Shown here: positions 51,716-61,054 of the stretch, one piece after another | How positions within the stretch are numbered: position 1 is the first letter of the stretch | Layout: every line of letters begins with the position of its first letter | Assembly (NCBI GenBank): GCA_949293245.1 | Contig: CASFCS010000026.1 | Span: forward strand, 1-64,000 | Direction: 5' to 3' | DNA from: an uncultured bacterium | GTDB taxonomy: Bacteria > Bacillota > Clostridia > Oscillospirales > Oscillospiraceae | DNA length: 64,000 nucleotides | Notes under the pieces: model-generated | Database searches by the model: none | Told to the model about the DNA's origin: nothing | The model's input: only the letters and a program-made list of their open reading frames with translations | Made by a program: the position numbers and the translations under genes

Positions 51716-52690
51716 ATGGAGAGACAGCGGGGAGAGAATGAGCTCCTTCTGACCTGCCGGGAGGCGGGGGCGGGGGTGGAGATCCTGCGCTGCGCCACCG
51801 GGGACCGGGAGGTGCGCCTGCCGGAGCGGGTGGCGGGCCGCCCGGTGACCGCCCTGGGACCCTACGTCCTGGCGGGGCGGGAGCCCCGGCTGCCGGGGGA
51901 GGGGCTGTTTCAGGTGTGGGTCACCTGCGGCGCCCCCCGGCCCCCGGAGCACCGGCCGGAGGAGCTGCGGGCCCTGGTGGTGCCCCCGGGGGTGGAGTCC
52001 CTGGGGGACTACGGCCTGTACGGCTGCCGGAACCTGGAGCGGCTGGCCCTCCCGGGCACCCTCACCGCCCTGGGCAGCGGGGCGCTGATGAACTGCGCCG
52101 CCCTGCGGGTGGTGGAGCTGGAGGAGCACAGCGGCGGGGGCTGCCTGGGGCGGCTGCTCTCCGAGTGCCCCGGGGACCTGGAGGCGGCGCTGGACACCCC
52201 GGCGGGGCGGGGGCGCCTCTTCTTCCCCGCCTACCAGGAGGAGCTGGAGCTGCTGGTGGCCCCCCACATCTTCCAAAACCGCATCCTGGGGGGCGGATAC
52301 GCCTGCCGCCAGTGCGTCACCGGGGGCCAGGTGGCCTACACCCAGTACGACGGCTGCGCCGGGCGCCTGCTGGCCGAGCAGAACTACGCCGCCGCCGGGT
52401 ACATGGCGCTGTGCCGCCTGTCCGCCCCCCTGAACCTGTCCGCCGCCGCCCGGCGGACCTGGGAGGGGGTGCTGCGGGATCACGGGGGAGATGTGGCCCG
52501 CCGCCTGGTGGAGCGGGGGCAGACCGGGGACCTGGCCTTCCTGCTGGAGGGGGACCTCCTGAGCCGGGAGGCCGTGGAGGGGGCCTGCGACACCGCCCGG
52601 GCCCTGGGCAGGACGGCGGTGCTGGCCCTGCTGCTGGACCACTGCCGCCCCGCCGCGGGGCGGGGGATGGATAAGACCTATGAACTGTGA
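51716..52690 (+). CDS. BspA-like leucine-rich repeat protein
   Basis: A 324-residue protein without signal peptide. Residues about 20-135 hold BspA-type (LRR_5) repeats, seen as LRALVVPPGVESLGDYGLYGC, then NLERLALPGTLTALGSGALMNC and ALRVVELEE. The remainder is Ala/Leu/Arg-rich and helical, reminiscent of repeat scaffold ends (RRLVERGQTGDLAFLLEGDLLSREAVEGACDTAR). The gene starts a three-gene operon with a VWA-like protein and a MoxR ATPase, 14 bases before the second. It could be the recognition or scaffold part of that system. An extended -10 (TGCTATACT, 51669-51677) lies upstream. Base composition is extremely GC-rich. Function unknown. Confidence 0.8.
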   Translation: MERQRGENELLLTCREAGAGVEILRCATGDREVRLPERVAGRPVTALGPYVLAGREPRLPGEGLFQVWVTCGAPRPPEHRPEELRALVVPPGVESLGDYGLYGCRNLERLALPGTLTALGSGALMNCAALRVVELEEHSGGGCLGRLLSECPGDLEAALDTPAGRGRLFFPAYQEELELLVAPHIFQNRILGGGYACRQCVTGGQVAYTQYDGCAGRLLAEQNYAAAGYMALCRLSAPLNLSAAARRTWEGVLRDHGGDVARRLVERGQTGDLAFLLEGDLLSREAVEGACDTARALGRTAVLALLLDHCRPAAGRGMDKTYEL

Positions 52691-52704
52691 GAGGGGGGAG
52701 GACC

Positions 52705-53988
52705 ATGGCGCAGGAGGAGCGCTGGCGCACATTGGGCCGCAAAATTCTGGAGAGCGCCCGGGGGGAGCTGACGGTGAACCTGCCCTACATGGGGGGCATC
52801 CTGGGAATGCTGGCCTTGGGGGAGGGGTATGACACCCCCTCCCTGGCCACCGACGGCCAGGTCCTCCACTACAGCGGCCCCTGGCTGGCCCACCGGTACA
52901 GACGGGGCAGCAGCCTGGTGTGCCGGGCCTGGCTCCACGTGATCTTCCACTGCCTGCTGCGCCACCCGGCCAAGAGCCGGGGGCGGGAGCGGGCGCTGTG
53001 GGACGTGAGCTGCGACATGGCGGTGGAGGCCCTGCTGGATAGCCTGGACTACCCCTGCCTCAAGGGCGGAGGGTCCGCCCCCTTCCGAAACAGCCAGTAC
53101 CGCCGCCTGGGGGAGGGGAAAAAGACCCTCACGGCGGAGGCCATCTACCGCACCCTGGGCCGGCGGCACCTGTCCCCGGAGGAGCTGGCCGCCCTGGAGC
53201 GGGAGTTCGCCGTGGATGACCACAGCCTGTGGAGCCCCCAGGGGGACCAGGAGCGGTGGGACCGGGGGGCCCGCCAGGTCCAGACCGCCATGGAGACCGT
53301 GATGAGCCAGACCATCCAGGGGGGCGAGGCCATTCTGGAGCAGCTGAAGGTGGAGGGCCGGGGGAGCCACAACTACCGGGCCTTTCTGGAGCGCTTCGCC
53401 GTCACCGGGGAGGAGCTGGAGCTGGACAGCGACGCCTTTGACTACGGCTACTACGCCTACGGCCTGCGGCACTACGGAAACATGCCCCTCATCGAGCCCC
53501 TGGAGACCCGGGAGGTGCGCCGGGTGCGGGACCTGGTCATTGCCATCGACACCTCCCTGTCCACCTCGGGGGAGGTGGTGCGGGACTTTCTGTCCTACAC
53601 CTTTGACATACTCCGGGAGAGCGAGAGCTTTTTCCGCCGGTTCCGGCTGCGGCTGCTCCAGTGCGACGACCAGCTGAGGGCCGACCAGGTGATCCGCACC
53701 CGGGAGGAGCTGGAGGAGCACATGGCCCACTTCCAGCTGTCGGGCCAGGGGGGCACGGACTTCCGCCCGGTGTTCCGCCGCGTGGAGGAGCTGCGCCAGG
53801 CGGGGGAGCTGCCCGACCTGCGGGGGCTGCTCTACTTTACCGACGGCCTGGGCTTCTACCCGGAGAAGCGGCCCGATTACGACGCCGCCTTCGTGATGCT
53901 TGCCAGACAGGGCTTCCCTGACCGGGTGCCCCCCTGGGGCATCCGGGTGCTGCTGGATGAGGACGAGATACAAGGAGATACGCCATGA
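52705..53988 (+). CDS. VWA-like / putative metallopeptidase-like protein (DUF2201 type)
   Basis: A 427-residue protein with two parts. The N-terminal half resembles the putative metallopeptidase domain paired with VWA-like domains: WLHVIFHCLLRH at about 77-87 gives an HxxxH...H pattern. The C-terminal half is a VWA-like domain with the MIDAS-type DTSLSTSGE near 283 and GQGGTDFRPVF near 353. Such proteins are standard partners of MoxR AAA+ ATPases. ATG 52705 follows GGGGGGAGGACC. The stop overlaps the moxR-like start (ATGA), so the two are translationally coupled. Peptidase activity is not established for the family. Confidence 0.85.
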   Translation: MAQEERWRTLGRKILESARGELTVNLPYMGGILGMLALGEGYDTPSLATDGQVLHYSGPWLAHRYRRGSSLVCRAWLHVIFHCLLRHPAKSRGRERALWDVSCDMAVEALLDSLDYPCLKGGGSAPFRNSQYRRLGEGKKTLTAEAIYRTLGRRHLSPEELAALEREFAVDDHSLWSPQGDQERWDRGARQVQTAMETVMSQTIQGGEAILEQLKVEGRGSHNYRAFLERFAVTGEELELDSDAFDYGYYAYGLRHYGNMPLIEPLETREVRRVRDLVIAIDTSLSTSGEVVRDFLSYTFDILRESESFFRRFRLRLLQCDDQLRADQVIRTREELEEHMAHFQLSGQGGTDFRPVFRRVEELRQAGELPDLRGLLYFTDGLGFYPEKRPDYDAAFVMLARQGFPDRVPPWGIRVLLDEDEIQGDTP

Positions 53989-55499
53989 ACATCAAACGAG
54001 CCAAAGAAGAGATCACCGCCACCGTCCGGGCCTACCTGGCCCGGGATGAGGTGGGGGCCTACCGCATCCCAACGGTCCGCCAGCGGCCCATCCTGCTCAT
54101 GGGCCCGCCGGGCATCGGCAAGACCCAGATCATGGAGCAGATCGCCCGGGAGCTGGACGTGGCCCTGGTGTCCTACACCATCACCCACCACACCCGCCAG
54201 TCCGCTCTGGGGCTGCCCTTTATCCGGGAGAAGGTGCTGGGGGGCGAGAGCCGCACGGTCACCGAGTACACCATGAGCGAGATCCTCTCGGCGGTGTATA
54301 CCGCCATGGAGGACACCGGACGGCGGGAGGGCATCCTCTTTCTGGACGAGGTGAACTGCATCTCCGAGACCCTGGCCCCCATGATGCTCCAGTTCCTCCA
54401 GTGCAAGACCTTCGGCAACCAGCCCCTCCCCCAGGGGTGGGTGCTGGTGACGGCGGGTAACCCCCCGGAGTACAACAAATCCGTGCGGGAGTTCGACATC
54501 GTCACCCTGGACCGGGTGCGGCGGATGGACGTGGAGGCGGATTACGCCGTGTGGAAGGAGTACGCCCAGCGCCGGGCCCTCCACGGGGCGGTGCTCACCT
54601 ACCTGGAGCTGAGGCCCGACCAGTTTTATCAGATCCGCCGGACGGCGGAGGGGCTGGAGTTCGTCACCGCCCGGGGGTGGGAGGACCTGTCGGAGCTGCT
54701 GTACGTCTACGAGGACCTGGGGCAGGCCGTGGACCAGACGGTGGTGGGGGAGTACCTCCAGTGTCCCCAGGTGGCGGCGGACTTTGCCGCCTACTGGCTG
54801 CTGTACAACAAGTACCGCCAGGCCTACCGGGTGGAGGAGCTTTTGGCGGGTCAGTGGACCCCCCTCCAGGCCCGGGAGCTGGCCCAGGCCCCCTTTGACG
54901 AGCGGCTGAGCGTGCTGGGCCTGGTGCTCTCTGCCCTCCGGCGGGACGCCCGGCAGGCCTGGCGGCTGGACAAGCTCACCGACCGGCTCCACCGGGACCT
55001 GCTGGCGGCCCGGGAGGCCCTGGGGACGGCCCACCCCGCCCGCACCCTGACGGAGCGCCGGGAGGAGCTGGAGCGGGAGGAGACCCGCCAGGGAAGCGGC
55101 GGGGACAGAGAGGTCCTGCGCCTGACCCTGGAGGAGCGGGGCCGCCTGGAGGAGCTGGGCGCCCTGCTGGAGGGGACGGAGGAGGACCCCCAGGGGGCTT
55201 TCCAGAGGCTGAAGGAGGCCTTCCAGGACGACGTGGACCGCCGGGCGGCCTGGGCCGGCCGGGTGGAGGAGGAGCTGGAGCGGGCCTTCGCCTTCCTGGA
55301 GGAGGCCCTGGGGGAGGGGCAGGAAATGGTCCTCTTCGCCACGGAGCTCACCGCCGACTACCACCTGTCCTGGTTCATCCAGACCTTCGGCTGCCAGGCC
55401 TACTACCGCCACAACCGCGCCCTTCTCTACCAGGACACCCAGGGCGCCCTTCTGGAGGAGATCGCCCGGGCGGAATCGGCAGGGCAGGAACAGGAGTAA
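53985..55499 (+). CDS. MoxR-type AAA+ ATPase
   Basis: AAA+ chaperone-like ATPase of 504 residues. Walker A is MGPPGIGKTQ at 39-48, Walker B is ILFLDEVN at 117-124, sensor 1 is VTAGNPPEYNKS near 160, and the arginine-finger region is LDRVRRMDVEADYAVW. The C-terminal 200 residues (from about 310) are a long charged, largely helical region (TEEDPQGAFQRLKEAF, VEEELERAFAFLEEALGEG) not found in short MoxR proteins. It partners with the upstream VWA-like protein and the LRR protein. In known systems MoxR-VWA pairs remodel or insert cofactors into target complexes; the target here is unknown. Confidence 0.88.
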   Translation: MNIKRAKEEITATVRAYLARDEVGAYRIPTVRQRPILLMGPPGIGKTQIMEQIARELDVALVSYTITHHTRQSALGLPFIREKVLGGESRTVTEYTMSEILSAVYTAMEDTGRREGILFLDEVNCISETLAPMMLQFLQCKTFGNQPLPQGWVLVTAGNPPEYNKSVREFDIVTLDRVRRMDVEADYAVWKEYAQRRALHGAVLTYLELRPDQFYQIRRTAEGLEFVTARGWEDLSELLYVYEDLGQAVDQTVVGEYLQCPQVAADFAAYWLLYNKYRQAYRVEELLAGQWTPLQARELAQAPFDERLSVLGLVLSALRRDARQAWRLDKLTDRLHRDLLAAREALGTAHPARTLTERREELEREETRQGSGGDREVLRLTLEERGRLEELGALLEGTEEDPQGAFQRLKEAFQDDVDRRAAWAGRVEEELERAFAFLEEALGEGQEMVLFATELTADYHLSWFIQTFGCQAYYRHNRALLYQDTQGALLEEIARAESAGQEQE

Positions 55500-55576
55500 A
55501 CTTCCATAAAATAGAAATGAATCGGGAATATATACAAAAACCTTACAGATTCTCGTAAAATACCGGGCAGTCTCCC

Positions 55577-55606
55577 TTGAAAAAAGGGGCGTCCTTCCAG
55601 TATAAT
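55577..55606 (+). promoter_or_regulatory. Promoter of PAS-GGDEF-EAL gene
   Basis: TTGAAA (55577-55582) and TATAAT (55601-55606), 18-base spacer, 80 bases before the start codon. Confidence 0.75.
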
Positions 55607-55685
55607 GGAGTCCATGGAGATAGCCTGCCCGGGCACAACTCCCACCTGGGCGGGCCGGCGGGTCCTGCCTGCCGAAGGAGGGCGC

Positions 55686-57809
55686 ATGAAGAAGGAATAT
55701 TTCGACTTTGACAGCTGGCGAGAGCGCATCGGCCTGAAGGAGCTGCCCGCCCATGCCCTGTGTGATATGTTCCTGGTGGATCACAAGAAGGGGCAGGTCA
55801 TGCTCAGCTTCAACCTGGCCAAACTTTTCGGCAAGGATGCCGCTTTGGCCCCCAGCCAGATCAGTGTGGAGCTCATGGCGGACCGGTGTACTCCGGAGAG
55901 CCGGGACATCTTCCTCCAGGACCTGGCCCGGCTGCGGGAGGGGCGCACCGCCAAGACGGACAGCCACCTCAACATGCGCCTGGAGGGGAAGTACGCCAAC
56001 CTGCTGGTGATCATGCTGTCCGTGGCGGGCAACGAGATGGCCCTGGGCATGTGCCATGTGAACTTCGATTTGATGCACGAGCATGACATGGAGCTGGAGC
56101 AGGCCATCACCAAGCTGGAGGAGGCCCAGTGCATCAACCAGCTCATTCTGGAGGGCAGCACCGATTATATCTATCAGCTGGACCTGATCCGCAACGAATG
56201 TACCTTCTCCCCCAAGGCCATGGACGTCCTCCCCCTGGAGAGTCCCACCTTCGGCAACGCCATGGACCGGCTGCTGGGGTTCATCGTGCCGGAGGACCGG
56301 CGGGTCTTTCTGGAGTCCTTCACCCCCTTTCTCACGGGGAAAAGCCGCTACCACACGGCGGAGTACCGGGTGAACACCAAGCAGGGCAAGGTGATCTGGA
56401 TCAGCTGCCACGGCAAAGGCATCCACGACAGCGCCGGCCGTCCTCTGATGATCGCCGGGTCCCTGATGGATGTGACCAGCCAGAAAGAGGCGGAGGAGCG
56501 CATCCGCAGCATGCTCTACTACGACATGATGACCGGCCTGAAGAACCGCCACTGCTTTGACAAGGAGCTGACGGAGTACCTCCAGGAGGACCCGGGGGCG
56601 GAGGGCAGCGTGCTGTGCATCGACATACACAATTTTAAGGTGTTCAATGAGATCTTCGGCCACAACTTCGGCAACAAGATCCTCAAGGAGTTTGCCCGCA
56701 TCCTGAGTCTGTACATCAGCGACAATCTGGGCATCTACCGCATGGACGGGGACGAGTTCCTCATCCACCTGCGGGAGAGCCAGCCGGAGGCCATCCTGGA
56801 TAAACTGGCTCCCTTCCAGATGTACCTCAACCAGCCCCGGGTGCTGGAGGGGCACACCATCTATATCCGGGCCAACGTGGGGGTGGCCATCTACCCCACC
56901 CACGGCGCCACCAGCGAGGAGCTGCTGAAAAACGCCGAGACCGCCATGCTCATGCACGCCAAGAGCGACTGCCAGCAGACCGTGTTCTTCCGCAGCGAGA
57001 CCAGCGACATCCTCAGCAAGCGCTACCTTCTGGAGAATGAGCTGCGCAACGACATTGCCGCGGGGATGCGCAATTTCCGCCTGGTGTACCAGCCGGTGGT
57101 GGAGATAGAGGAGGGGGGAAAGCCCTTCTGGCATGGGGCGGAAGCTCTGCTGCGCTACCGCAACGAGGCCCTGCCCGACGTGACCCAGAAGGACCTGATC
57201 GAGACCCTGGAGTACTCCGACATGATCATCCCCGTGGGCCGCTGGGTGCTGGATACCGCCATCCGGGAGTGCGCCCGCTGGCACAAGATGGGCCACCCGG
57301 CCTACATCAATGTGAACATCGCCGCCCAGCAGGTGTCGGACGACGGGCTGGTGCTCCACATCCAGGACTGCTGCAAAAAGTGCGGCCTGGACCCCAAGTG
57401 GCTGGTGTGCGAGCTCACGGAGACCTCCCTCATCAACAATCTGGAGATTGCCAACCAGTTCTGCGTGGACCTGATGAACATCGGGGCCGGGGTGGCGCTG
57501 GACGACTTCGGCACCGGGTACTCCAGCTTCAACTACCTGCGGCGGCTGCCCATCAGCCAGATCAAGGTGGATCGGGACTATGTGCAGCACCTGAACACCG
57601 ACCCCTACAACCAGATCATCCTGCGCTGCCTCTTTGACCTGGGCCAGACCCTGGGGCTGCAGCTGTGTGTGGAGGGAGTGGAGACGGAAAACACCATGGA
57701 CCTCCTGCGGCAGATGGGCATCCGGCTGATGCAGGGCTTCCTCTTCGACCGCCCTCTGGAGGTGGACGTGTTCCGCAAGGAGCTCCTCAACCACCACGCC
57801 CCCGCATGA
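55686..57809 (+). CDS. PAS-GGDEF-EAL cyclic-di-GMP protein
   Basis: Likely c-di-GMP phosphodiesterase with sensory input. The protein is 707 residues, with no membrane segment. Two PAS-like modules lie at about 10-140 and 147-275 (IYQLDLIRNECTFSPKAMDV; EYRVNTKQGKVIWISCHGKG). A GGDEF domain follows at about 275-430 with the signature reading RMDGDEFL, that is DGDEF in place of GGDEF. The EAL domain is at 445-700 with AEALLRY, NVNIAAQQ, ELTETS, LDDFGTGYSS, and the catalytic lysine-glutamate region IKVDRDYV / VEGVETE and QGFLF. All EAL catalytic residues appear present, so it probably degrades c-di-GMP, with GGDEF possibly regulatory. ATG 55686 follows GAAGGAGGGCGC. Confidence 0.93.
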   Translation: MKKEYFDFDSWRERIGLKELPAHALCDMFLVDHKKGQVMLSFNLAKLFGKDAALAPSQISVELMADRCTPESRDIFLQDLARLREGRTAKTDSHLNMRLEGKYANLLVIMLSVAGNEMALGMCHVNFDLMHEHDMELEQAITKLEEAQCINQLILEGSTDYIYQLDLIRNECTFSPKAMDVLPLESPTFGNAMDRLLGFIVPEDRRVFLESFTPFLTGKSRYHTAEYRVNTKQGKVIWISCHGKGIHDSAGRPLMIAGSLMDVTSQKEAEERIRSMLYYDMMTGLKNRHCFDKELTEYLQEDPGAEGSVLCIDIHNFKVFNEIFGHNFGNKILKEFARILSLYISDNLGIYRMDGDEFLIHLRESQPEAILDKLAPFQMYLNQPRVLEGHTIYIRANVGVAIYPTHGATSEELLKNAETAMLMHAKSDCQQTVFFRSETSDILSKRYLLENELRNDIAAGMRNFRLVYQPVVEIEEGGKPFWHGAEALLRYRNEALPDVTQKDLIETLEYSDMIIPVGRWVLDTAIRECARWHKMGHPAYINVNIAAQQVSDDGLVLHIQDCCKKCGLDPKWLVCELTETSLINNLEIANQFCVDLMNIGAGVALDDFGTGYSSFNYLRRLPISQIKVDRDYVQHLNTDPYNQIILRCLFDLGQTLGLQLCVEGVETENTMDLLRQMGIRLMQGFLFDRPLEVDVFRKELLNHHAPA

Positions 57810-57815
57810 CAGAAA

Positions 57816-57851
57816 AACCTGGGCGCCGGACACAAGTCCGGCGCCCAGGTT
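57816..57851. terminator. Bidirectional terminator between EAL gene and ArAE gene
   Basis: Arms AACCTGGGCGCCGGAC / GTCCGGCGCCCAGGTT with ACAA loop; T-rich on the plus side, A-rich before. Confidence 0.85.
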
Positions 57852-57861
57852 ATGTTTTCTG

Positions 57862-58407
57862 CTATTTCCCGCTCTGCGCGGCCTGCTGCTCCGGCTCCTT
57901 GTTTCCAGGGAGCAGGCGGTTCACCGCCAGGGCCACCAGAATACCCACGATGGTCTCCCCCACCCGGGCAATGGTGTAAAAGTAGCGCTCCTCCCCGCTG
58001 TGGGAGAGCAGCACCGCGCAGCACACCACGGCCCCGATGGAGCTGGCGGCAGGCTGGCCGATGCGGTTGCACACCCAGATGGTCAGCAGCACTCCCAGCC
58101 CCAGGGCAAAGCCCATCACGATACCGGAAGAGAGGGCGCTGTCCAGCGTGAGGATCAGCAGGCCCACGCCGCCGCCGATGAGAGTGCCGATGATGCGGGA
58201 GAGGCCCTGCATCTTGCTCTTGGAGAGGGAGCCCTGCATACAGATCACCGAGGCGATGCAGGCGTAAAAAGGACCTACCTGGTCCAGCGGCCCCCCTTCC
58301 ACAGGGCTGTATCCCCAGAAGGGGAGGAACACCAAAAAGCTGATGATCACCGCCACCGCGGTCTTGATGGTGCGCATGCCGGGCAGAGCCGCCCTCAACT
58401 TGTCCAT
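57862..58407 (-). CDS. Aromatic acid exporter-family (ArAE/FUSC-like) membrane protein
   Basis: Membrane protein of 181 residues with about six helices, resembling the N-terminal membrane part of the aromatic acid exporter family (ArAE_1/DUF939, YgaE/YhfK relatives). The start MRTIKTAVAVIISFLVFLPFWGYSP and the conserved turn SLSKSKMQGLSRIIGTLIGGGVGLL are typical. It lacks the cytoplasmic C-terminal domain of full-length members. It is the last gene of the dnaX-ybaB cluster, 33 bases after ybaB, in the position where recR is often found. Transported compound unknown; the aromatic-acid name is inherited from the family. Confidence 0.82.
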   Translation of the reverse strand: MDKLRAALPGMRTIKTAVAVIISFLVFLPFWGYSPVEGGPLDQVGPFYACIASVICMQGSLSKSKMQGLSRIIGTLIGGGVGLLILTLDSALSSGIVMGFALGLGVLLTIWVCNRIGQPAASSIGAVVCCAVLLSHSGEERYFYTIARVGETIVGILVALAVNRLLPGNKEPEQQAAQSGK

Positions 58408-58440
58408 AGCCGGGGGTCACTCCATTCTGTCTGTCTCTGC

Positions 58441-58782
58441 TCAGAAGGGCAGATTCAGCCCGCCGGTCAGGCGGGACATCTGCTCGGCGGCGTCGTCCCC
58501 CGCCTTGCGGGTGGCCTCGTTCACCGCCGCCACGATCAGGTCCTGCAGCATCTCCACGTCGTCGGGGTCCACCGCCTCAGGATCGATGGTCACCGAAACC
58601 AGCTCCCGCTTGCCGGACACCCGGGCGGTCACCACGCCGCCGGCGCTGGCCTCGTACTCCTTGCTCTCCAGCTCGGCCTGCATCCGCTGCATCTCCTGCT
58701 GCATCTTCTGGGCCTGCTTGATCATGTTCATGTTCATGCCGCCCATGCCGGCCATACCCCGGCCGCCAAAGCCCTTTGCCAT
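58441..58782 (-). CDS. YbaB/EbfC nucleoid-associated protein
   Basis: Small DNA-binding, nucleoid-associated protein of 113 residues. After a Gly/Met-rich start ([16 protein letters not shown]) comes the YbaB core: [43 protein letters not shown], and [18 protein letters not shown]. It lies 16 bases after dnaX on the minus strand, the usual dnaX-ybaB order. GGAGGAAACATCC precedes the ATG. Confidence 0.95.
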   Translation of the reverse strand: MAKGFGGRGMAGMGGMNMNMIKQAQKMQQEMQRMQAELESKEYEASAGGVVTARVSGKRELVSVTIDPEAVDPDDVEMLQDLIVAAVNEATRKAGDDAAEQMSRLTGGLNLPF

Positions 58783-58798
58783 GGATGTTTCCTCCTTA

Positions 58799-60547
58799 TT
58801 ATTCGATTATGGTCACGTTGTCCAGCCCCAGAAGGGAATCCAGGGCGTCTGTCTCCTCTGCTGCCGGTGCTGCCGGCTGGGGAGCGGTGCGGGGGGCCGT
58901 CCCCACCTTCACCGCGGCGCGGATATTCCGCCCCATCACCTCCCGGGCGGTTTCTTCCACCGCTGAGAGGATCTCCGGCTTGTTGATCATGGATTTGATA
59001 AAATCCGTCTCCACCCACAAAGTGAGGTGCTCTCCCGAGAGGGTGCCGCTCACCATGGTGGGGTCCCCCAAAAAGATGTAGTCCGCCACAGACAGCCGGG
59101 ACTTTACCGCCAGGCGCAGCCCGTCCCAGATGTTGTCCCCGCCGGCGGGGGAGGGAGCGGGAGCCGACGGGGGGGCAGCGGGTGCCGGAGCGGGCTCCGC
59201 CGGCCGGACTGCCGTTCCGGCCCTGGCGGGCTTGGCCGCCGGGGGCGGGGGGGAGACAGGCTCGTCCAGGTCCCAGGGGGGCAGGTCGTCCTCTGCCGGG
59301 GGGGGCGGCGCGTCGGAACCGCGGGCAGGGGGGACCGTCTCCAGCTGGGCCTGGATTTTGGCCCCGCTGGGGGCCGCCTCCCGGACCGGAGCCGAGGGGA
59401 CTCCCCGGGCCACCGCCTCCTCCAGACTGGCGATCCGGGCGGAGAGGCCGGTGGGGGAGTTGTCCAGGCGCTGGTCGCACATGCGGATGAGGCACAGCTC
59501 CGTATCAATACGCCGGTTGGCGCTTTTGGCCAGATCGGCGGCAGTGTTTTGCAGCAGGGTGAGCATCTGCAGCAGCCGGGGGCCGTCCAGCAGCCCGGAG
59601 AGCTCCCGCAGGCTGTCCTCGTCATAGCCCCCCTTGCACAAAACCGGGGCGCTGGCGGGGGCAGTCTTGCGGATGAGAAGGTCTCGGCACAGAGTGGCCA
59701 GCTCCCCCAGCAGGGAGGCCATCTCCTTCCCGGCGGCATACAGGGTGTCCAGTGTGCGCAGGGCCTGCTCTGTCTGGCCCTGGGAAATGAGGCGCAGCAG
59801 CCGGGCGGTCTCCAGCCCGCCGGCCAGGCCCAGCTCCTCCAGCACGTCTTTCTCGTCTACCTGGGTGCGCCCGCCCATGGACTGGTCCAGCAGGGACAGG
59901 CCGTCCCGCAGCCCGCCGTCGGCCAGCCGGGCCAGGAGGGAGGCGGCCTGGGGGGTGAGCTCCACGCCCTCCTGCCCGGCCACGTACTTCAGCCGGGCGG
60001 CCAGGGCGTCGGGGTGGATGCGTTTGAAGGAGAACTGCTGGCACCGGGACTGGATGGTGGCGGGCACCTTGTGCAGCTCCGTGGTGGCCAGAATGAACAT
60101 CAGATGGGCGGGGGGCTCTTCCAGGATCTGCAGGAGGGCGCTGAAGGCCTGGCCGGACATCATGTGGACCTCGTCCACGATGTACACCCGTTTTTTCACC
60201 TGGGCGGGGGTGTAGATGGCCTCGTCCAGAATGGCCCGCACGTCGTCCACCTTGTTGTTGGAGGCGGCGTCCAGCTCCATCACGTCCAGAATGGCCCCGC
60301 TGAGGATGCCCCGGCAGGCGGGGCACTGGTTGCAGGGGTTGCCGTCCACCGGGTGCTGGCAGTTCACCGCCCGGGCCAGAAGCTTGGCGCAGGTGGTCTT
60401 GCCGGTGCCCCGGGTGCCGGTAAAGAGATAGGCATGGGACAAGCGCCCGGTCTCCACCTGGCGCTTGAGTGTCTGTGTGATATGTTCCTGTCCCACCACT
60501 TCGTCAAAGGTCTGGGGACGCCACTTGCGGTACAGCGCCTGATACAT
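58799..60547 (-). CDS. dnaX: DNA polymerase III subunits gamma/tau
   Basis: Clamp-loader ATPase of the replisome. The protein is 582 residues. The AAA+ module has Walker [10 protein letters not shown] at 44-52, the zinc-binding cysteines C63, C72, C75 and C78 ([15 protein letters not shown]), DEVHMMS as Walker B, and [15 protein letters not shown] with the SRC arginine-finger motif. The C-terminal tau-like part is Pro/Ala-rich (about 390-470) and ends in a folded domain. ATG 60547 follows AAGGAGGGTGACGGAC; GTG 60556 is an alternative. It is downstream of the SRP RNA gene, as in Bacillus (scr-dnaX). Confidence 0.97.
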   Translation of the reverse strand: MYQALYRKWRPQTFDEVVGQEHITQTLKRQVETGRLSHAYLFTGTRGTGKTTCAKLLARAVNCQHPVDGNPCNQCPACRGILSGAILDVMELDAASNNKVDDVRAILDEAIYTPAQVKKRVYIVDEVHMMSGQAFSALLQILEEPPAHLMFILATTELHKVPATIQSRCQQFSFKRIHPDALAARLKYVAGQEGVELTPQAASLLARLADGGLRDGLSLLDQSMGGRTQVDEKDVLEELGLAGGLETARLLRLISQGQTEQALRTLDTLYAAGKEMASLLGELATLCRDLLIRKTAPASAPVLCKGGYDEDSLRELSGLLDGPRLLQMLTLLQNTAADLAKSANRRIDTELCLIRMCDQRLDNSPTGLSARIASLEEAVARGVPSAPVREAAPSGAKIQAQLETVPPARGSDAPPPPAEDDLPPWDLDEPVSPPPPAAKPARAGTAVRPAEPAPAPAAPPSAPAPSPAGGDNIWDGLRLAVKSRLSVADYIFLGDPTMVSGTLSGEHLTLWVETDFIKSMINKPEILSAVEETAREVMGRNIRAAVKVGTAPRTAPQPAAPAAEETDALDSLLGLDNVTIIE

Positions 60548-60604
60548 GTCCGTCACCCTCCTTGTGAGATTTGCGGCGGCAAAAGAAAAGAGATCGGTTC
60601 ACAA

Positions 60605-60879
60605 CAAGGCCGCACACCGGCCTTTGAAGCGTGCGCTATGTCCGTTACCTGCGCAGCCGGCTCAAGAACGGTACCCCCGCGGCACACGCGGCTTGCCGCT
60701 TAGTGCTGCTCGGTTCCCCGCCTGACACGGTTCACGGGGCCACGTTGCGCGGGACCGGCCTATCATCGCTGCTTACGCAGGGCAGACGACACAGCGCACG
60801 TCCGGGGGCCGGGATTCATCCCTGCTATAGCGGGTTGCAGATACAGGGCACCGCTAACTCCCCGACTAGTGCGGCCTTG
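60605..60879 (-). ncRNA. ffs: Signal recognition particle RNA, large Firmicutes type
   Basis: RNA scaffold of the SRP. On the minus strand the ends pair (CAAGGCCGCA with TGCGGCCTTG). The helix 8 signature GTCAGGCGGGGAACCGAGCAG, with the Ffh-binding GTCAGG...GGAA...GAGCAG pattern, lies in the middle. An Alu-like 5' region (GTTAGCGGTGCCCTGTATCTGCAACCCGC) makes it the long type of about 270 nt, as in Bacillus and Clostridia. A further outer stem pairs 60883-60893 with 60591-60601, followed by CTCTTTTCTTTT, suggesting a longer precursor and a terminator. It lies directly before dnaX. Confidence 0.94.
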
Positions 60880-60914
60880 CTCTGAACCGATCTGGTTCCA
60901 CAAAGCTATGGATT

Positions 60915-60943
60915 ATTGTACTACATCTTCTCCAATTTATCAA
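60915..60943 (-). promoter_or_regulatory. Promoter of SRP RNA
   Basis: Minus-strand TTGATA (60938-60943) and TACAAT (60915-60920) with 17-base spacer, about 35 bases from the mature RNA end. Confidence 0.75.
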
Positions 60944-60965
60944 GTCGCACTTTTCAAAAAAAGTC

Positions 60966-60993
60966 TTTACATTTCTGAAATATCTGCTATAAT
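60966..60993 (+). promoter_or_regulatory. Promoter facing the tRNA-Ala locus
   Basis: TTTACA (60966-60971) and TATAAT (60988-60993) with 16-base spacer and an extended TGC before the -10. Divergent from the SRP RNA promoter; probable driver of the tRNA gene. Confidence 0.7.
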
Positions 60994-61054
60994 ATAAAAG
61001 CTGTCAGTTCTCCGGAAGAAAAAGAAAGGGCAGCGATAGAAAAGACATCAATAT

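Noticed and set aside
60631-60885. Open frame of 84 codons across the SRP RNA
   Set aside because: The strand and structure fit SRP RNA; the frame has no ribosome-binding site.
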